Assembly: GCA_035487295.1 (NCBI GenBank)
Contig: DATHMH010000015.1
Coordinates: 297,793-361,792, forward strand
Source of the DNA: QIAW01 sp035487295
Lineage (GTDB): Bacteria > Acidobacteriota > Terriglobia > Terriglobales > Acidobacteriaceae
DNA length: 64,000 bases
Direction of reading: 5' to 3'
Shown here: one piece after another, positions 49,520-59,560 of the stretch
Numbering within the stretch: the first letter of the stretch is position 1
Layout: every line of letters starts with the position of its first letter
Notes under the pieces: generated by a model
What the model saw: only the letters and a program-made list of their open reading frames with translations
Told to the model about the DNA's origin: nothing
The model's database searches: none
Position numbers and translations under genes: made by a program

Positions 49520-51205
49520 CTACTCGTATTTCCAATCCGGATCTTCAGGATGTTTGAGGTCCCAAAGCGGACGGCGACTCTTCACCGCCGGAATCACGGC
49601 GAAGTTATATGCGGGCGGCGGCGAACTGATGGTCCACTCGAGGGTCCAGGCATCCCAGGGATCGTTTCCGGCGATCTTGCCCTTGAAATAAGACCAGAAC
49701 AGATTCGCGGCGAAGACCAATATGCCTGCGGCTTGAAAGACGACGCCGATGCTCACGATCAGGTTCCATGTGTCCCACCCCCGGCCAGGCTCATACGTGT
49801 AAATCCGTCGTGGCATGCCCAACAGACCAGGGATATGCATGAAGTCAAAAGTCAGATGGAAGCCAATGAGAAACAGCCAGAAATGCAGTTTCGCCAGCGG
49901 CTCGCTGTACATGCGCCCGGTTACTTTCGGATACCAGTAATAGAAAGCAGCGAACAAGCAGAACAGAATTCCGCCCACAATCACATAGTGAAAGTGAGCA
50001 ACTACGAAATACGAATTCCCCAGTTGCCAATCGAAGGGGGCCGCGCTGAGCATGATTCCGGTGAGTCCGGCGGCCAGAAACTGGAATAAGAATCCTACGC
50101 AAAACAGCATGGGCGATTTGAAATCGATCTTTCCTCCCCACATGGTTGCAATCCAGTTGAAGATTTTGATTCCGGTTGGAACACCAACTGCCATAGTGGA
50201 CAACACAAAGAAAGTGTTGGCGTTGGAACTCATACCTACGGTGAACATGTGGTGTGCCCACACGCTCATACCGATGAATCCGATCCCGACCGTTGCCGCA
50301 ACCATCACGGGATATCCGAAGATCGCTTTTCGTGAAAAGACCGGGATAATTTCACAGGCGATAGCGAACGCCGGAATGACGAGAACGTAAACCTCGGGGT
50401 GGCCAAAGATCCAGAAGAAGTGCATCCAGATCACGGCCGAACCGCCAGCCTGTGTATCAAAAAAATGCCCGCCGAGATAACGGTCAATGCAGAGCATGAT
50501 CTGCGCGGCAGAGAGCGGGCTGACGGCCAGAATGACCATCCCCGCCATCACCAGGTTGAGCCAAACGAAGAGCGGCATCTTCCCCAGTTTCATGCCGGAA
50601 CAACGCAGGCAGAGAATGGTGACGATGATGTTGATGGCTGTTCCGATACTGCCGAACCCGGAGACCAGCAGAGCCAGGGTCCAGAAATCGGTGCTGTGAC
50701 CGACAGAGAACGTGCGCGAGGTCAAAGGCGCATAGGCGAACCAGCCAACGTCCGGCGCATTGCCTGCTCCGTAGAGGCCGTTCGCCCCGATCAGGCTGGA
50801 GTAGAGAAGGATTCCGCCAAATGCCGTCAACCAGAAGCTGAAGGCATTGAGCCTCGGGAAAGCCATGTCCCGTGCGCCGATCATCAACGGAACTAAGTAG
50901 TTTGCTAGGCCGAAGACGAGGGGCATCGCCACGAAGAAAATCATCGTGGTCCCGTGCATGGTGAACATCCGGTTGAAGACCTGAGGAGAAACAAAATCTT
51001 TATGCGGGCCGCTGAGCTGGATGCGCATGATCGCGGCTTCAACCCCGCCGATCAACAGAAACACCAGCGCGTAAAGAATGTACATGAGGCCGAGTTGCTT
51101 GTGATCAACTGTGGTGACCCATTCGTGAAGTCTGTCCACAAGAGGACGGGGCGTCGTTTCCACCGTCTCCTGCGTTCCCGGCCACGTAATCAAGTCAGTC
51201 GCCAT
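49520..51205 (-). CDS. ctaD: Cytochrome c oxidase subunit I
   Basis: 561 aa with 12 predicted helices. Haem a His in RMFTMHGTTMIFFV; CuB site and Tyr-His cross-link region FGHPEVYVLVIPAF, where the Glu marks an A1-type oxidase; HHMFTVGMSSNANTFF; haem ligands in YFVVAHFHYVIVGG. It is the catalytic subunit reducing O2 to water and pumping protons at the inner membrane. GGAG lies 9 nt upstream of ATG 51205. Confidence 0.96.
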   Translation of the reverse strand: MATDLITWPGTQETVETTPRPLVDRLHEWVTTVDHKQLGLMYILYALVFLLIGGVEAAIMRIQLSGPHKDFVSPQVFNRMFTMHGTTMIFFVAMPLVFGLANYLVPLMIGARDMAFPRLNAFSFWLTAFGGILLYSSLIGANGLYGAGNAPDVGWFAYAPLTSRTFSVGHSTDFWTLALLVSGFGSIGTAINIIVTILCLRCSGMKLGKMPLFVWLNLVMAGMVILAVSPLSAAQIMLCIDRYLGGHFFDTQAGGSAVIWMHFFWIFGHPEVYVLVIPAFAIACEIIPVFSRKAIFGYPVMVAATVGIGFIGMSVWAHHMFTVGMSSNANTFFVLSTMAVGVPTGIKIFNWIATMWGGKIDFKSPMLFCVGFLFQFLAAGLTGIMLSAAPFDWQLGNSYFVVAHFHYVIVGGILFCLFAAFYYWYPKVTGRMYSEPLAKLHFWLFLIGFHLTFDFMHIPGLLGMPRRIYTYEPGRGWDTWNLIVSIGVVFQAAGILVFAANLFWSYFKGKIAGNDPWDAWTLEWTISSPPPAYNFAVIPAVKSRRPLWDLKHPEDPDWKYE

Positions 51206-51225
51206 CCGAATGCTCTCCTCACGTT

Positions 51226-52302
51226 CTAGCGAAGCGTCTCCAAATAAGCCGTCACCGCATCCAGGTCATGTTCATTCAGTTCCATAGCCGGCATAAGAGA
51301 GCCTGGCTTAAGCCGGTCGGGATCTTGGATCCACGACCGTAGATTTTCGTGAGTATTGGCGGCTATCCCGGCGGCGATGGTGTCGCGGCTCATCAGATGG
51401 GTCAGGTCCGGGCCGAATCGCCCCTGCGCTGGCGTGCCGGCTACTGCATGGCAATTCACGCAGGCCGTGGCTTCGAAAATGCGCCGCCCTTCGGACGCGG
51501 CGTCGTTGGCCTGCGCCGGTTGGCTCTGGAGTTGGATCCAGCGATCGAACTCGGCGCGCGACTGAACATAGACTCGGAGAAGCATCTTGGCGTGTTGCGT
51601 GCCGCAGTATTGGGCGCATTGTCCCAAATAGATTCCCGGCTGCTGCGGGTCGATCCACATCAAGTTCGGGTGGTTAGGAATCAGGTCCGTTTTGCCAGCC
51701 AGCCGCGGCACCCAAAAGCTGTGATCGGTATCCGCAGAAAGCAATTTGAGTTCAGTGGGAATCCCGACCGGAACGTGCAATTCATTTGCAGTGACAACCT
51801 TCAAACCTGGATAGCGATATTCCCACCAAAATTGGTGGCCCACGACGGTAACCCGAATGGCACTCGAAGGAGCCGCCTTTTGCACGTTCGCGATTACTCG
51901 CGCAGTTGCCATGAAGAGCACAACGACGATGAGGACGGGAATGACTGTCCATGCGATCTCAACTTGATTGCTTCCGTAGACCTGTGCCGGCTCATGCCGG
52001 TCATCATCCGTTCTTTTCCTGAACTTGACCACGACATAGGTCAACAGACTTGCTACCACAACAAAAATGGCTGCGCTTATCGCGATTACAAAGAGAGAGA
52101 GGCCAAAGATGGATTTGGCCGGGGTTGAAGCCGGCGCAAAGATATTCGTAGGACTCGAAAAGATTGGGGATTGAGCAAGAGATGGAGACGCCACAAACAA
52201 GGCCGCAAGCACTTTCAATAGAGGCTGTCCTGGCAGATTTTCTCTTGTGCTATGCATCGGAATCTCTTTTTTCCATTCACTCAAGCAAACCAGCCGATTC
52301 AT
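51226..52302 (-). CDS. ctaC: Cytochrome c oxidase subunit II with fused cytochrome c (caa3 type)
   Basis: 358 aa from ATG 52302 with GGAGG 8 nt upstream. Signal sequence, two membrane helices (FGLSLFVIAISAAIFVVVASLL and IAWTVIPVLIVVVLF), a cupredoxin domain with the CuA ligands (DHSFWVP and GQCAQYCGTQHAKM), then a C-terminal cytochrome c domain with CVNCHAVAG and Met in SLMPAMELN. The fused haem domain makes this a caa3-type oxidase. It accepts electrons outside the membrane and passes them to subunit I. Confidence 0.95.
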   Translation of the reverse strand: MNRLVCLSEWKKEIPMHSTRENLPGQPLLKVLAALFVASPSLAQSPIFSSPTNIFAPASTPAKSIFGLSLFVIAISAAIFVVVASLLTYVVVKFRKRTDDDRHEPAQVYGSNQVEIAWTVIPVLIVVVLFMATARVIANVQKAAPSSAIRVTVVGHQFWWEYRYPGLKVVTANELHVPVGIPTELKLLSADTDHSFWVPRLAGKTDLIPNHPNLMWIDPQQPGIYLGQCAQYCGTQHAKMLLRVYVQSRAEFDRWIQLQSQPAQANDAASEGRRIFEATACVNCHAVAGTPAQGRFGPDLTHLMSRDTIAAGIAANTHENLRSWIQDPDRLKPGSLMPAMELNEHDLDAVTAYLETLR

Positions 52303-52317
52303 GTGCCTGTCCTCCTG

Positions 52318-53676
52318 TCAACTCGGCAGGCTCACCGGCTCGGCTTTGACTTCCTGGGCGTCACGGTGTACGGCAACTTCTTTATTGAAGTTGAAATCGG
52401 TCGGGGCCACGCCGGTAATCAGCCGCGCTCCACGACTGAAGGTCCAGTCTTGAATAACCCAGCGTATGCAAACCAAAAGGCGATTCTGGAAGGTGACGAT
52501 GTACATCAAATGTATGAAGGCCCACACGACCCATGCAGGCAGGCCTGAGAGCTGAACGCCGAAGATATTGGCGACTGCTACCCAGCGTCCAATCACTGCC
52601 AGAGAGCCTTTGTCGACGTAGCGAAAAGAAGGAAGTTCCGACTGCCCCCTCGCCTTCCGCAGAATTGCCTTTGACGCGTAGCTTCCTCCCTGCATGGCCA
52701 CCTGCGCTAACCCTGGCAAGGGCTTTCCGTGAGCATCTACACTGGAAGCAAGATCGCCAATCACATAGATATCCGGATAATTCGGAATCGTCAGGTCAGG
52801 TCTTACCTTGACTCTTCCTCCCTTGTCGGTTTCAGCTTTTGCACGGCCCGCCAGAATCCTTCCCAGGGGTGAGGCGGCAATACCACCTGCCCAAATCACT
52901 GTTCTTGCGGCGATGTGATCCGGCTGGTGGTCGACTTCAATGGTCAAACCTTCTTTGTTGACGTCTTTGACCAATGCGCCGCACTTTACAGTGACACCGA
53001 GTTCGACCAGAGAGCGACTAGCCTTTTCCGCCAGATTCTCCGGAAAAGGCATGAGCACCCGCTGCGCTCCATCCAACAAGATGATTTGGGCATCTGCCGG
53101 ATCAATGGAACGAAAATCACTCTTGAGCGTTTGCCGCGCAATCCCCCCGATCGCCCCGGCAAGTTCCACGCCAGTTGGGCCGGCGCCGACGATCACAAAA
53201 GTGAGCCAAGCCCGCCGCTGGACGGGATCTGAGATCCGCTCTGCGACTTCAAATGCATACAGAATTTTGTGACGGATGGTTGTGGCCTCCTCTACGACTT
53301 TCAGGCCAGGCGCCCATTCCTGCCACTCGTTATGCCCGAAATATGAAGTTTCAGAGCCGGTTGCGACGATCAATGAATCATAGGGAAGGACTGCGCCATC
53401 GGCGAGAACAACCAGCTTTTTATCGGGATTAACATCTTCCACGGTGCCGAGCAGCACACGGGTATTCTTCTGCCGCCTCAACACACTGCGCAGCGGAGCC
53501 ACAATTTCTTCTGCGGAGAGCGAGCCCGTTGCAACCTGATATAAAAGAGGCTGAAAAAGATGGTAATTACGGCGATCAATTAAGGTCACATCCACCAGGT
53601 CTGATTTCAGAGCCAAGGCCGCGGTAAGCCCGCCAAAACCACCGCCGACAATGATCACTCGCCAAGGTGTGCTCAC
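52318..53676 (-). CDS. ndh: Type II NADH:quinone oxidoreductase
   Basis: 452 aa from GTG 53676 (AGAGG upstream). Two Rossmann motifs: FAD-binding VIIVGGGFGGLTAALAL at the start and NADH-binding VIVGAGPTGVELAGAIG near 165. FAD-site VYVIGDLASS and the quinone-side AQVAMQGGSYASKAI follow. A hydrophobic region near the C-terminus (WVVWAFIHLMYIV) is the membrane-binding part. It feeds electrons from NADH to quinone without proton pumping and heads the respiratory operon, 15 nt before ctaC. Confidence 0.94.
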   Translation of the reverse strand: MSTPWRVIIVGGGFGGLTAALALKSDLVDVTLIDRRNYHLFQPLLYQVATGSLSAEEIVAPLRSVLRRQKNTRVLLGTVEDVNPDKKLVVLADGAVLPYDSLIVATGSETSYFGHNEWQEWAPGLKVVEEATTIRHKILYAFEVAERISDPVQRRAWLTFVIVGAGPTGVELAGAIGGIARQTLKSDFRSIDPADAQIILLDGAQRVLMPFPENLAEKASRSLVELGVTVKCGALVKDVNKEGLTIEVDHQPDHIAARTVIWAGGIAASPLGRILAGRAKAETDKGGRVKVRPDLTIPNYPDIYVIGDLASSVDAHGKPLPGLAQVAMQGGSYASKAILRKARGQSELPSFRYVDKGSLAVIGRWVAVANIFGVQLSGLPAWVVWAFIHLMYIVTFQNRLLVCIRWVIQDWTFSRGARLITGVAPTDFNFNKEVAVHRDAQEVKAEPVSLPS

Positions 53677-53693
53677 AGGTACCTCTCATTCGG

Positions 53694-53710
53694 TGAACTT
53701 CGCAAGTTCA
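53694..53710. promoter_or_regulatory. Perfect inverted repeat upstream of ndh
   Basis: TGAACTT-CGC-AAGTTCA, 18 nt before the NDH-2 start and in the gap after the efflux operon. It could be an operator or a small hairpin; no binding protein is known to me. Confidence 0.4.
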
Positions 53711-53774
53711 TTCACATCTCCAAAAACAATCCGTTGTCATGTGCGTCGTATTCGACGAAGAGCCGCCTCCAACG

Positions 53775-55169
53775 TTATTGCTGCCAGCCGCCTCCCAATG
53801 CTTCATACAACTGAACCAGCGACAGCAATTCGTTCAGGCGTGCCTGCGCCAGGCCAATTTCCGCCGAGAAGGCGTTTGTTTCGTTGGTCAAGACTTCCAG
53901 ATAGCCCGTAACGCCGCCCGTATATCGCATGTGGGAGAGGCGCGCCGCGTCCTGGGCCGACTGGAACAGAAGTTCCTGCTGTGTGCGAAATTCGCGCGTC
54001 TTACGGTACGCAATTAACGCATCGGAGACGCTGCGAAACGCCCCTTGAATCGATTGCTGGTAAAGCAGCTCCGCCGTTTGCTGACGCGCCCTGGCCAGAC
54101 GCACCTCAGAGCGGATCCTGCCCGCCGTGAAGATGGGCTGGGTCAGGGCAGCGCCAAAGCTCCAGGCGCCCGCGGGGCCGCTCAACAAGCCGGTCAGCGC
54201 GGCACTCTGGTATCCACCACTTCCACTGAGCGAGATCTGAGGAAAATAATCGGCACGCGCTACGCCGATCTGGGCGTTTGCGGCAATCAGCTGCTCTTCC
54301 GCTGCGCGAATGTCCGGCCGGCGCTCCAGCAACGCCGAGGGAAGTCCCGGCGGAACTTCGGGAGGCTGGCGCTGCTCGGCGAGAGTTTGCCCTCGGGATA
54401 TGTCGCCGGGATTCTGACCGAGGAGAATGCTGAGAAAGTTTTCCTGCTGCTCGATCTGCTGTTCCAGCGCAGGGACCTCCGCGCTTGCGGTAAAGACCAA
54501 CTGCTCAGCCTGGCGCACGTCCAGCAGTGAGGTGGAACCCCCGTTCGCCAGAATTTGCGTCAACCGCAGCGATTCCTGCCGCGACTGGAGCGTACGTTTT
54601 GAAATCTCCAGCTGCAGGTCCAGTGCTCGCAGTTGGAAGTACGCCCCGGCGACATTGGCCACGAGGGTGGAAACAACTTCCTGACGGGCCGATTCACTCG
54701 CAAGGAGATTGGCCCGCGCCGCTTCTGTCGCGCGGCGAAACTTACCCCAGAAATCAAGTTCCCAGGCGGCAGACAGATTCACTTGGCCCGTACTTGTTTC
54801 AAAGGGTGGAAGGAACTTGGATCGGGCCGTGCGAACATCGCCAATTGCCGCTCCGCCACTCAGCGTTAGGAATTGATCGGCGCGCGTAATGCCAAGCTGC
54901 GCCTGGGCTTCGAGCACGCGGGATGCGGCTATACGCAAATCATAATTCCGCTGAAGCGCAGTACGGATTAGCGTGCGTAACTGCTCATCCTGAAATACAT
55001 CCCACCACTTTTGCTCCCCAAGCGGGGCGATCTGCGTTTGCGCGGCTTGTTCAGGGGCCGCTCCCCGATATGAGCCAGGCACCTCGACGGCCGGCCTCTT
55101 GTAGTTCGGACCCACGGCGCAGCCGGAAATCAAAAGTATTGCGCTCAGCAAGACGATGCGATGTTTCAT
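53775..55169 (-). CDS. RND efflux outer-membrane channel lipoprotein (NodT/OprM family)
   Basis: 464 aa from ATG 55169 (AAGGTG upstream; GTG 55178 possible). Lipobox LLISGCAVGPNYKRP gives a lipid-anchored mature Cys. The two outer-membrane efflux repeats show AQAQLGITRADQFLTLSGG and AANAQIGVARADYFPQISLSGSGGYQS, and long coiled helices of the tunnel. It forms the outer-membrane exit of the tripartite pump, coded in one operon with the permease (8-nt frame overlap region) and adaptor. Confidence 0.93.
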   Translation of the reverse strand: MKHRIVLLSAILLISGCAVGPNYKRPAVEVPGSYRGAAPEQAAQTQIAPLGEQKWWDVFQDEQLRTLIRTALQRNYDLRIAASRVLEAQAQLGITRADQFLTLSGGAAIGDVRTARSKFLPPFETSTGQVNLSAAWELDFWGKFRRATEAARANLLASESARQEVVSTLVANVAGAYFQLRALDLQLEISKRTLQSRQESLRLTQILANGGSTSLLDVRQAEQLVFTASAEVPALEQQIEQQENFLSILLGQNPGDISRGQTLAEQRQPPEVPPGLPSALLERRPDIRAAEEQLIAANAQIGVARADYFPQISLSGSGGYQSAALTGLLSGPAGAWSFGAALTQPIFTAGRIRSEVRLARARQQTAELLYQQSIQGAFRSVSDALIAYRKTREFRTQQELLFQSAQDAARLSHMRYTGGVTGYLEVLTNETNAFSAEIGLAQARLNELLSLVQLYEALGGGWQQ

Positions 55170-55170
55170 C

Positions 55171-58100
55171 CTAATCACCTTCGGCCGGTAGGCTTTCGGG
55201 AGCAGCGATCAACTGGCGCTGGCTGCTGGCACCGGACCATTTCTCGACGAGACAAAAGACGGCGGGAATGAAGAAAATGCCGATGAGACTCGCCGCCAGC
55301 ATGCCTCCGATGACGGCTGTACCCATGATCTGGCGTGCCACGGCCCCGGCCCCAGAAGCTGTCCACAGCGGGACCGCGCCCAGAATGAAGGCGAACGAAG
55401 TCATCAAGATTGGGCGAAGCCGCAGGCGCGCTCCCTCGAGAGCGGCATCCGACAGAGGCTTACCATGCTCGTACTGCTCTTTGGCAAACTCCACGATCAG
55501 GATGGCGTTCTTGGCCGCCAGGCCGATCAACATCACCAGACCGATTTGCGAATAGACGTCGCTTTCGATCTGCACCATATAGCTCGGTAGAAAGGCGCCC
55601 AAAAGCGTACGGCGCAACCACAAAACAAAGAAAGCTCCGAAGATTGCAACCGGTGTACTCAAAAGTACGCTGAAGGGAAGCGACCAGCTTTCATACAAAG
55701 CGGCGAGAATCAAGAAAACGAAGAGCAGCGAGAACCCGAAAATGGCAGCCGGGGGAACACCCTCCTGCGCTTTCTTTTCCTGAAACGACATCCCGAGATA
55801 ATCAAAGCCCATTTGAGGCGGCATGGTTTTCCGGAAAACCTCTTCCAGAGCGTCCATGGCCTGGCTCGCGCTGTAGCCCGGAGCCGCGGCGCCATTGATT
55901 TGGGCGGCCCGATACTCGTTGAAGCGCATGGTGAATTCCGGGCCGGAGCTTGGTTCAAAGCGGGTGAGCGATGCCAGCGGCACCATTTCGCCTCGATTGT
56001 TTCGCACGTAAAACTGGCCGGCATTTTCCGCTTTGGTTCGATAGTCTCCTTCCGCCTCGACATACACCTGCCATTGCCGGCCAAAGCGATTGAAATAGTT
56101 GATGAACAAGCCGCCCATGAAAGCTTGCAAGGTCTGATATACGTCCCTGACTGCCACGCCCTGCTTCATGACTTTCTCGCGGTCTACATTCGCATAGAGC
56201 TGCGGCACGCTGGCCAAAGACGTGGTGCTTAGTCCCGCGAGCTCGGGGCGCTTCCGGGCTTGGGTGAGAAAGGTCTCGAGATTCGAGGAGAGAAACTCGG
56301 GGGCCATGCCAGCACGATCTTCAAGCACGAAAGTGAATCCGCCGGAGGTTCCAACGCCCGGAATGGCTGGAGGAGAAAACGAAAAGGCCACGCCTTCCGG
56401 CAGCGACGACAACCCCGCGTTGATGCGCTGCTTAAGGGCCTGCAGTTGCTCCGAGCGTGATGTACGCTCGTCCCAGGGCTTCAACGTCACGAAAAAGAAA
56501 GCGTTGTAGCTGGTGCGCACCGAACTCAACAGGCTGTAACCGATGACACTGTTTGTGTGCTCAATGCCTGGCGTATTTGCCAGAAGGTTTTCGATCTTCG
56601 TGGCTACCTCGTCCGTCCGCTGAAGAGAAGCTGCGGTCGGAAGCTGCATGTTGATGTAGAGATAACCCTGATCTTCATCGGGAAGAAAGCTTGAGGGAAC
56701 TTTGCTGCCAAACAACCCGGCCCCGATGGCAAAGGCGCCCAGCAAAATCAATGCGACAGCGCTCTTGCGAATCAGAAAGCCACAGAGCCGTACGTAAGCC
56801 GAAGTAGCATTGGCAAAAACACGATTGAACCAGTCGAAGAACACTTGGAGCGGCCCGCCACTCGATGTCTTCGTCCTGGGACGCAGCAAAAGTGCAGCCA
56901 GCGCCGGGCTCAGCGTCAGCGCGTTGAACGCCGACAGTATGACCGACACGGCGATCGTAACCGCGAACTGCTGGTAGAGGCGTCCGGTAATTCCGGGGAT
57001 GAATGCGGTGGGGATAAAGACGGCCGAGAGGACGAGAGCAATTCCAATCACGGGACCGGAAATCTCTTCCATCGCTTTGAGGGCCGCCGCTTTCGGCGTG
57101 AGACCCTCCTCGATGTACCGCTCGACCGCTTCTACGACAACGATCGCGTCGTCCACCACGAGCCCGATGGCAAGCACCAAGCCGAACAGGGAAAGCGTGT
57201 TGATCGAAAAGCCAAACAGCGGAAAGAATACGAAGGTACCCACAAGCGATACCGGCACAGCAAGCAGTGGAATCAAGGTGGCTCGCCAGCCCTGCAGAAA
57301 AATGAAGACAACAATGAGCACCAGAACAATGGCGATGACCAGCGTGAGGACGATCTCCTTCATCCCTTCGTTGACAGCCTGCGTTGTGTCCAGCGAGACA
57401 ACATAGTCCACGTCCTGCGGCAGCCGGCCCTTCATCTCAGCCATCAGCTTCCGGACGCCATTGGCGGTTTCCACCGCGTTGGAACCAGGCAGTTGGTATG
57501 CCGCAACGATGGCTGCCGCTTTTCCATCAAGCCGGCTCACCATGTTGTAGCTCTGAGCGCCTAACTCCACGCGTGCGACATCCTTCAACCGGACCACAGC
57601 GCCGCTCGGAGATTCGCGGACAACGATCTCTTCGAACTCCTCGGGCGATGTAAGGCGCCCTTGCGCTCGCACAGAATAGGTGAACTGCTGCCCTTGGGGG
57701 ACCGGCTCGCTGCCTACCTGTCCCGCCGGGTTCACGGTGTTTTGCGACTGGATGGCTGAAACGATCTCCGGAACTGTAATTCCCAGTTTTGCGAGCAGGT
57801 CCGGCTTCACCCATAGCCGCATCGCGTACTGACCCGCGCCGAAAACCTGGACACTTCCGACGCCGTACGATCGGTTGATTTGATCAGCCAGATTGATGTA
57901 CGCGTAGTTAGCAAGGAAACGAGCGTCATAGGTGCCATGCGGCGAGTAGAGAGTGATCAGCATCAGCGGAGCGGTTACTGTTTTTTGGACGGTCACGCCG
58001 TAATTCGTAACTTCGGTCGGAAGCTGAGACGCCGCCTGGGTCTGTCGCATCTGCGTCAGCATGAGATCGGTATTCGGATCGGTCTTTACGTCGTAATTCA

Positions 58101-58377
58101 CGGTCAACCGAGTCAGTCCGTCGGCGGTCGAGTTCAGCGAGTACATGTAGTTCATGTTGTCGACGCCGCTCATTTGCTGTTCAATCGGCGTCGCGACGGA
58201 CTGCTCGATGGTCTGCGCATCCGCGCCGATATCGGTGGCCAGAACCTGGATCTCGGGCGGAACGATATTCGGAAACTGAGCCACGGGAAGTGAGGCAATC
58301 GTGACCGCCCCGACGATCACCATCAGGATCGAAATGACGATGGCTACAATGGGGCGATTGATGAAAAATTTGGACAC
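55171..58377 (-). CDS. RND multidrug efflux permease (HAE-1/AcrB family)
   Basis: 1068 aa, typical length. N-terminal FFINRPIVAIVISILMVIVGAVTI, porter-domain segments (PEIQVLATDIGADAQTIEQSVATPIEQ), the VFIFLQGWRATLIPLLAVPVSLVGTF helix, and the TM4 proton-relay region GLVLAIGLVVDDAIVVVEAVER with paired Asp. TM10-12 include IGLVMLIGLAAKNAILIVEFA, also with the relay Lys. It exports hydrophobic and amphiphilic compounds using the proton gradient. The ATG lies 4 nt after the adaptor stop. Confidence 0.96.
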   Translation of the reverse strand: MSKFFINRPIVAIVISILMVIVGAVTIASLPVAQFPNIVPPEIQVLATDIGADAQTIEQSVATPIEQQMSGVDNMNYMYSLNSTADGLTRLTVNYDVKTDPNTDLMLTQMRQTQAASQLPTEVTNYGVTVQKTVTAPLMLITLYSPHGTYDARFLANYAYINLADQINRSYGVGSVQVFGAGQYAMRLWVKPDLLAKLGITVPEIVSAIQSQNTVNPAGQVGSEPVPQGQQFTYSVRAQGRLTSPEEFEEIVVRESPSGAVVRLKDVARVELGAQSYNMVSRLDGKAAAIVAAYQLPGSNAVETANGVRKLMAEMKGRLPQDVDYVVSLDTTQAVNEGMKEIVLTLVIAIVLVLIVVFIFLQGWRATLIPLLAVPVSLVGTFVFFPLFGFSINTLSLFGLVLAIGLVVDDAIVVVEAVERYIEEGLTPKAAALKAMEEISGPVIGIALVLSAVFIPTAFIPGITGRLYQQFAVTIAVSVILSAFNALTLSPALAALLLRPRTKTSSGGPLQVFFDWFNRVFANATSAYVRLCGFLIRKSAVALILLGAFAIGAGLFGSKVPSSFLPDEDQGYLYINMQLPTAASLQRTDEVATKIENLLANTPGIEHTNSVIGYSLLSSVRTSYNAFFFVTLKPWDERTSRSEQLQALKQRINAGLSSLPEGVAFSFSPPAIPGVGTSGGFTFVLEDRAGMAPEFLSSNLETFLTQARKRPELAGLSTTSLASVPQLYANVDREKVMKQGVAVRDVYQTLQAFMGGLFINYFNRFGRQWQVYVEAEGDYRTKAENAGQFYVRNNRGEMVPLASLTRFEPSSGPEFTMRFNEYRAAQINGAAAPGYSASQAMDALEEVFRKTMPPQMGFDYLGMSFQEKKAQEGVPPAAIFGFSLLFVFLILAALYESWSLPFSVLLSTPVAIFGAFFVLWLRRTLLGAFLPSYMVQIESDVYSQIGLVMLIGLAAKNAILIVEFAKEQYEHGKPLSDAALEGARLRLRPILMTSFAFILGAVPLWTASGAGAVARQIMGTAVIGGMLAASLIGIFFIPAVFCLVEKWSGASSQRQLIAAPESLPAEGD

Positions 58378-58381
58378 GCGA

Positions 58382-59560
58382 TCACTCGCCTTTCGCCGGT
58401 GCAGCCTGTTTGATTTTTACGGTGGAACCGCTTTGCACTTTTTGCAATCCTTCTACAATCACCAATTCGCCCGGCTTGACGCCGCTTTCGATGATCCACG
58501 CCGTGCCGGCGCGGTCCCCGACTTTCACCGGTCGAATGCTCACTTTATTGTCGCTGTCTACCACCGCCACCTGATAGGTTCCTTGCAATTCGTTCACCGC
58601 TTTCTGCGGCACGAGCAGCGCGCCGCGCCTTATTTCCGGCGCGGCCCGCAACCTTCCAAACTGTCCGGGACGGAGGATGTTTTGCGGATTGGGAAACGAG
58701 CAAACGAGCTGAATGCTGCCTGTGGTTGTATCCACCTGGCGGTTGGTGAGCAGGCCAACGCCTTTGTAGGGATAAACCGATCCGTCGGCCAGAATCAGGT
58801 CAAACGGCGGCGAGTCGGAAGGAGCTTCCTTTTGCGTCTGCGCGTTAATTCTCCTGGCATAGTGAATGTATTCCTGTTCGCTGATCGAAAAATATGCTTT
58901 GATCGGATTTACCTGCGAAACCGAAGTCAGAACTGCAGTCGGATTGACGAGATTCCCGATTTGCGCCTGGGCGATTCCCGCGATGCCGTCGACCAGCGAT
59001 TTCACGCTGGTGAACTCGAGGTTCAGATGCGCCTGTTCCACTTGCGCTTCAGCGGCCTTGACTGCCGCCTTCGCCGCCCGGTTCGCTTGTATGTCGTTGT
59101 CCAACTGGCTCTGCGCAATGGCGCGTTCCTGGGCCAGCGGGGTATCGCGGTTGACATCCATTTCGGTTTTGCCGAGTTGTGCCTGAGCCTGGGCAAGCTG
59201 AGCGTTCGCCTGGTCGAGCAGAGCTCGGAAAGGACGGGGATCAATTTGAAAAAGAACTTGGCCCTTGCGCACAAACGAACCTTCTTTGTACGTTTGACGG
59301 ATAAGGTATCCGGTCACCTGGGGCTGAATCTGGGCGTTTACATAGCCATCGAGCGTCGCCACCCATTCGCTGAAGATTGGGACATCTTTCTGAACTACGC
59401 TGGCGACTTCCACCTCAGGACTGGGAATGGGGGACGCCGCGTTCGTGCTCCCGCAGCCCGCAGCTAAAAACGCAGTTGCGGGCAGGAGAGCCAGAATGAG
59501 TCGAGCGGCAGCCGCGAACGGTGTGCCGCGAGCGGCCGGTGGATAACGATGGAGCACCAT
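58382..59560 (-). CDS. RND periplasmic adaptor lipoprotein (MFP family)
   Basis: About 392 aa from ATG 59560; the frame extends to ATG 59674, but the shorter form gives a good lipoprotein signal (LLPATAFLAAGCGS). Biotinyl-lipoyl-like halves flank a helical hairpin (LLDQANAQLAQAQAQLGKTE, AAKAAVKAAEAQVEQAHLNLEF), followed by beta-barrel and membrane-proximal domains (LRPGQFGRLRA, VPQKAVNELQGTYQVAVVD). It joins the permease to the outer-membrane channel. First gene of the operon; no repressor gene is adjacent. Confidence 0.92.
   Translation of the reverse strand: MVLHRYPPAARGTPFAAAARLILALLPATAFLAAGCGSTNAASPIPSPEVEVASVVQKDVPIFSEWVATLDGYVNAQIQPQVTGYLIRQTYKEGSFVRKGQVLFQIDPRPFRALLDQANAQLAQAQAQLGKTEMDVNRDTPLAQERAIAQSQLDNDIQANRAAKAAVKAAEAQVEQAHLNLEFTSVKSLVDGIAGIAQAQIGNLVNPTAVLTSVSQVNPIKAYFSISEQEYIHYARRINAQTQKEAPSDSPPFDLILADGSVYPYKGVGLLTNRQVDTTTGSIQLVCSFPNPQNILRPGQFGRLRAAPEIRRGALLVPQKAVNELQGTYQVAVVDSDNKVSIRPVKVGDRAGTAWIIESGVKPGELVIVEGLQKVQSGSTVKIKQAAPAKGE

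Noticed and set aside
56845..57564. 239-aa plus-strand frame opposite the RND permease
   Set aside because: Antisense shadow of the permease membrane helices, extremely Arg/Gln-rich.
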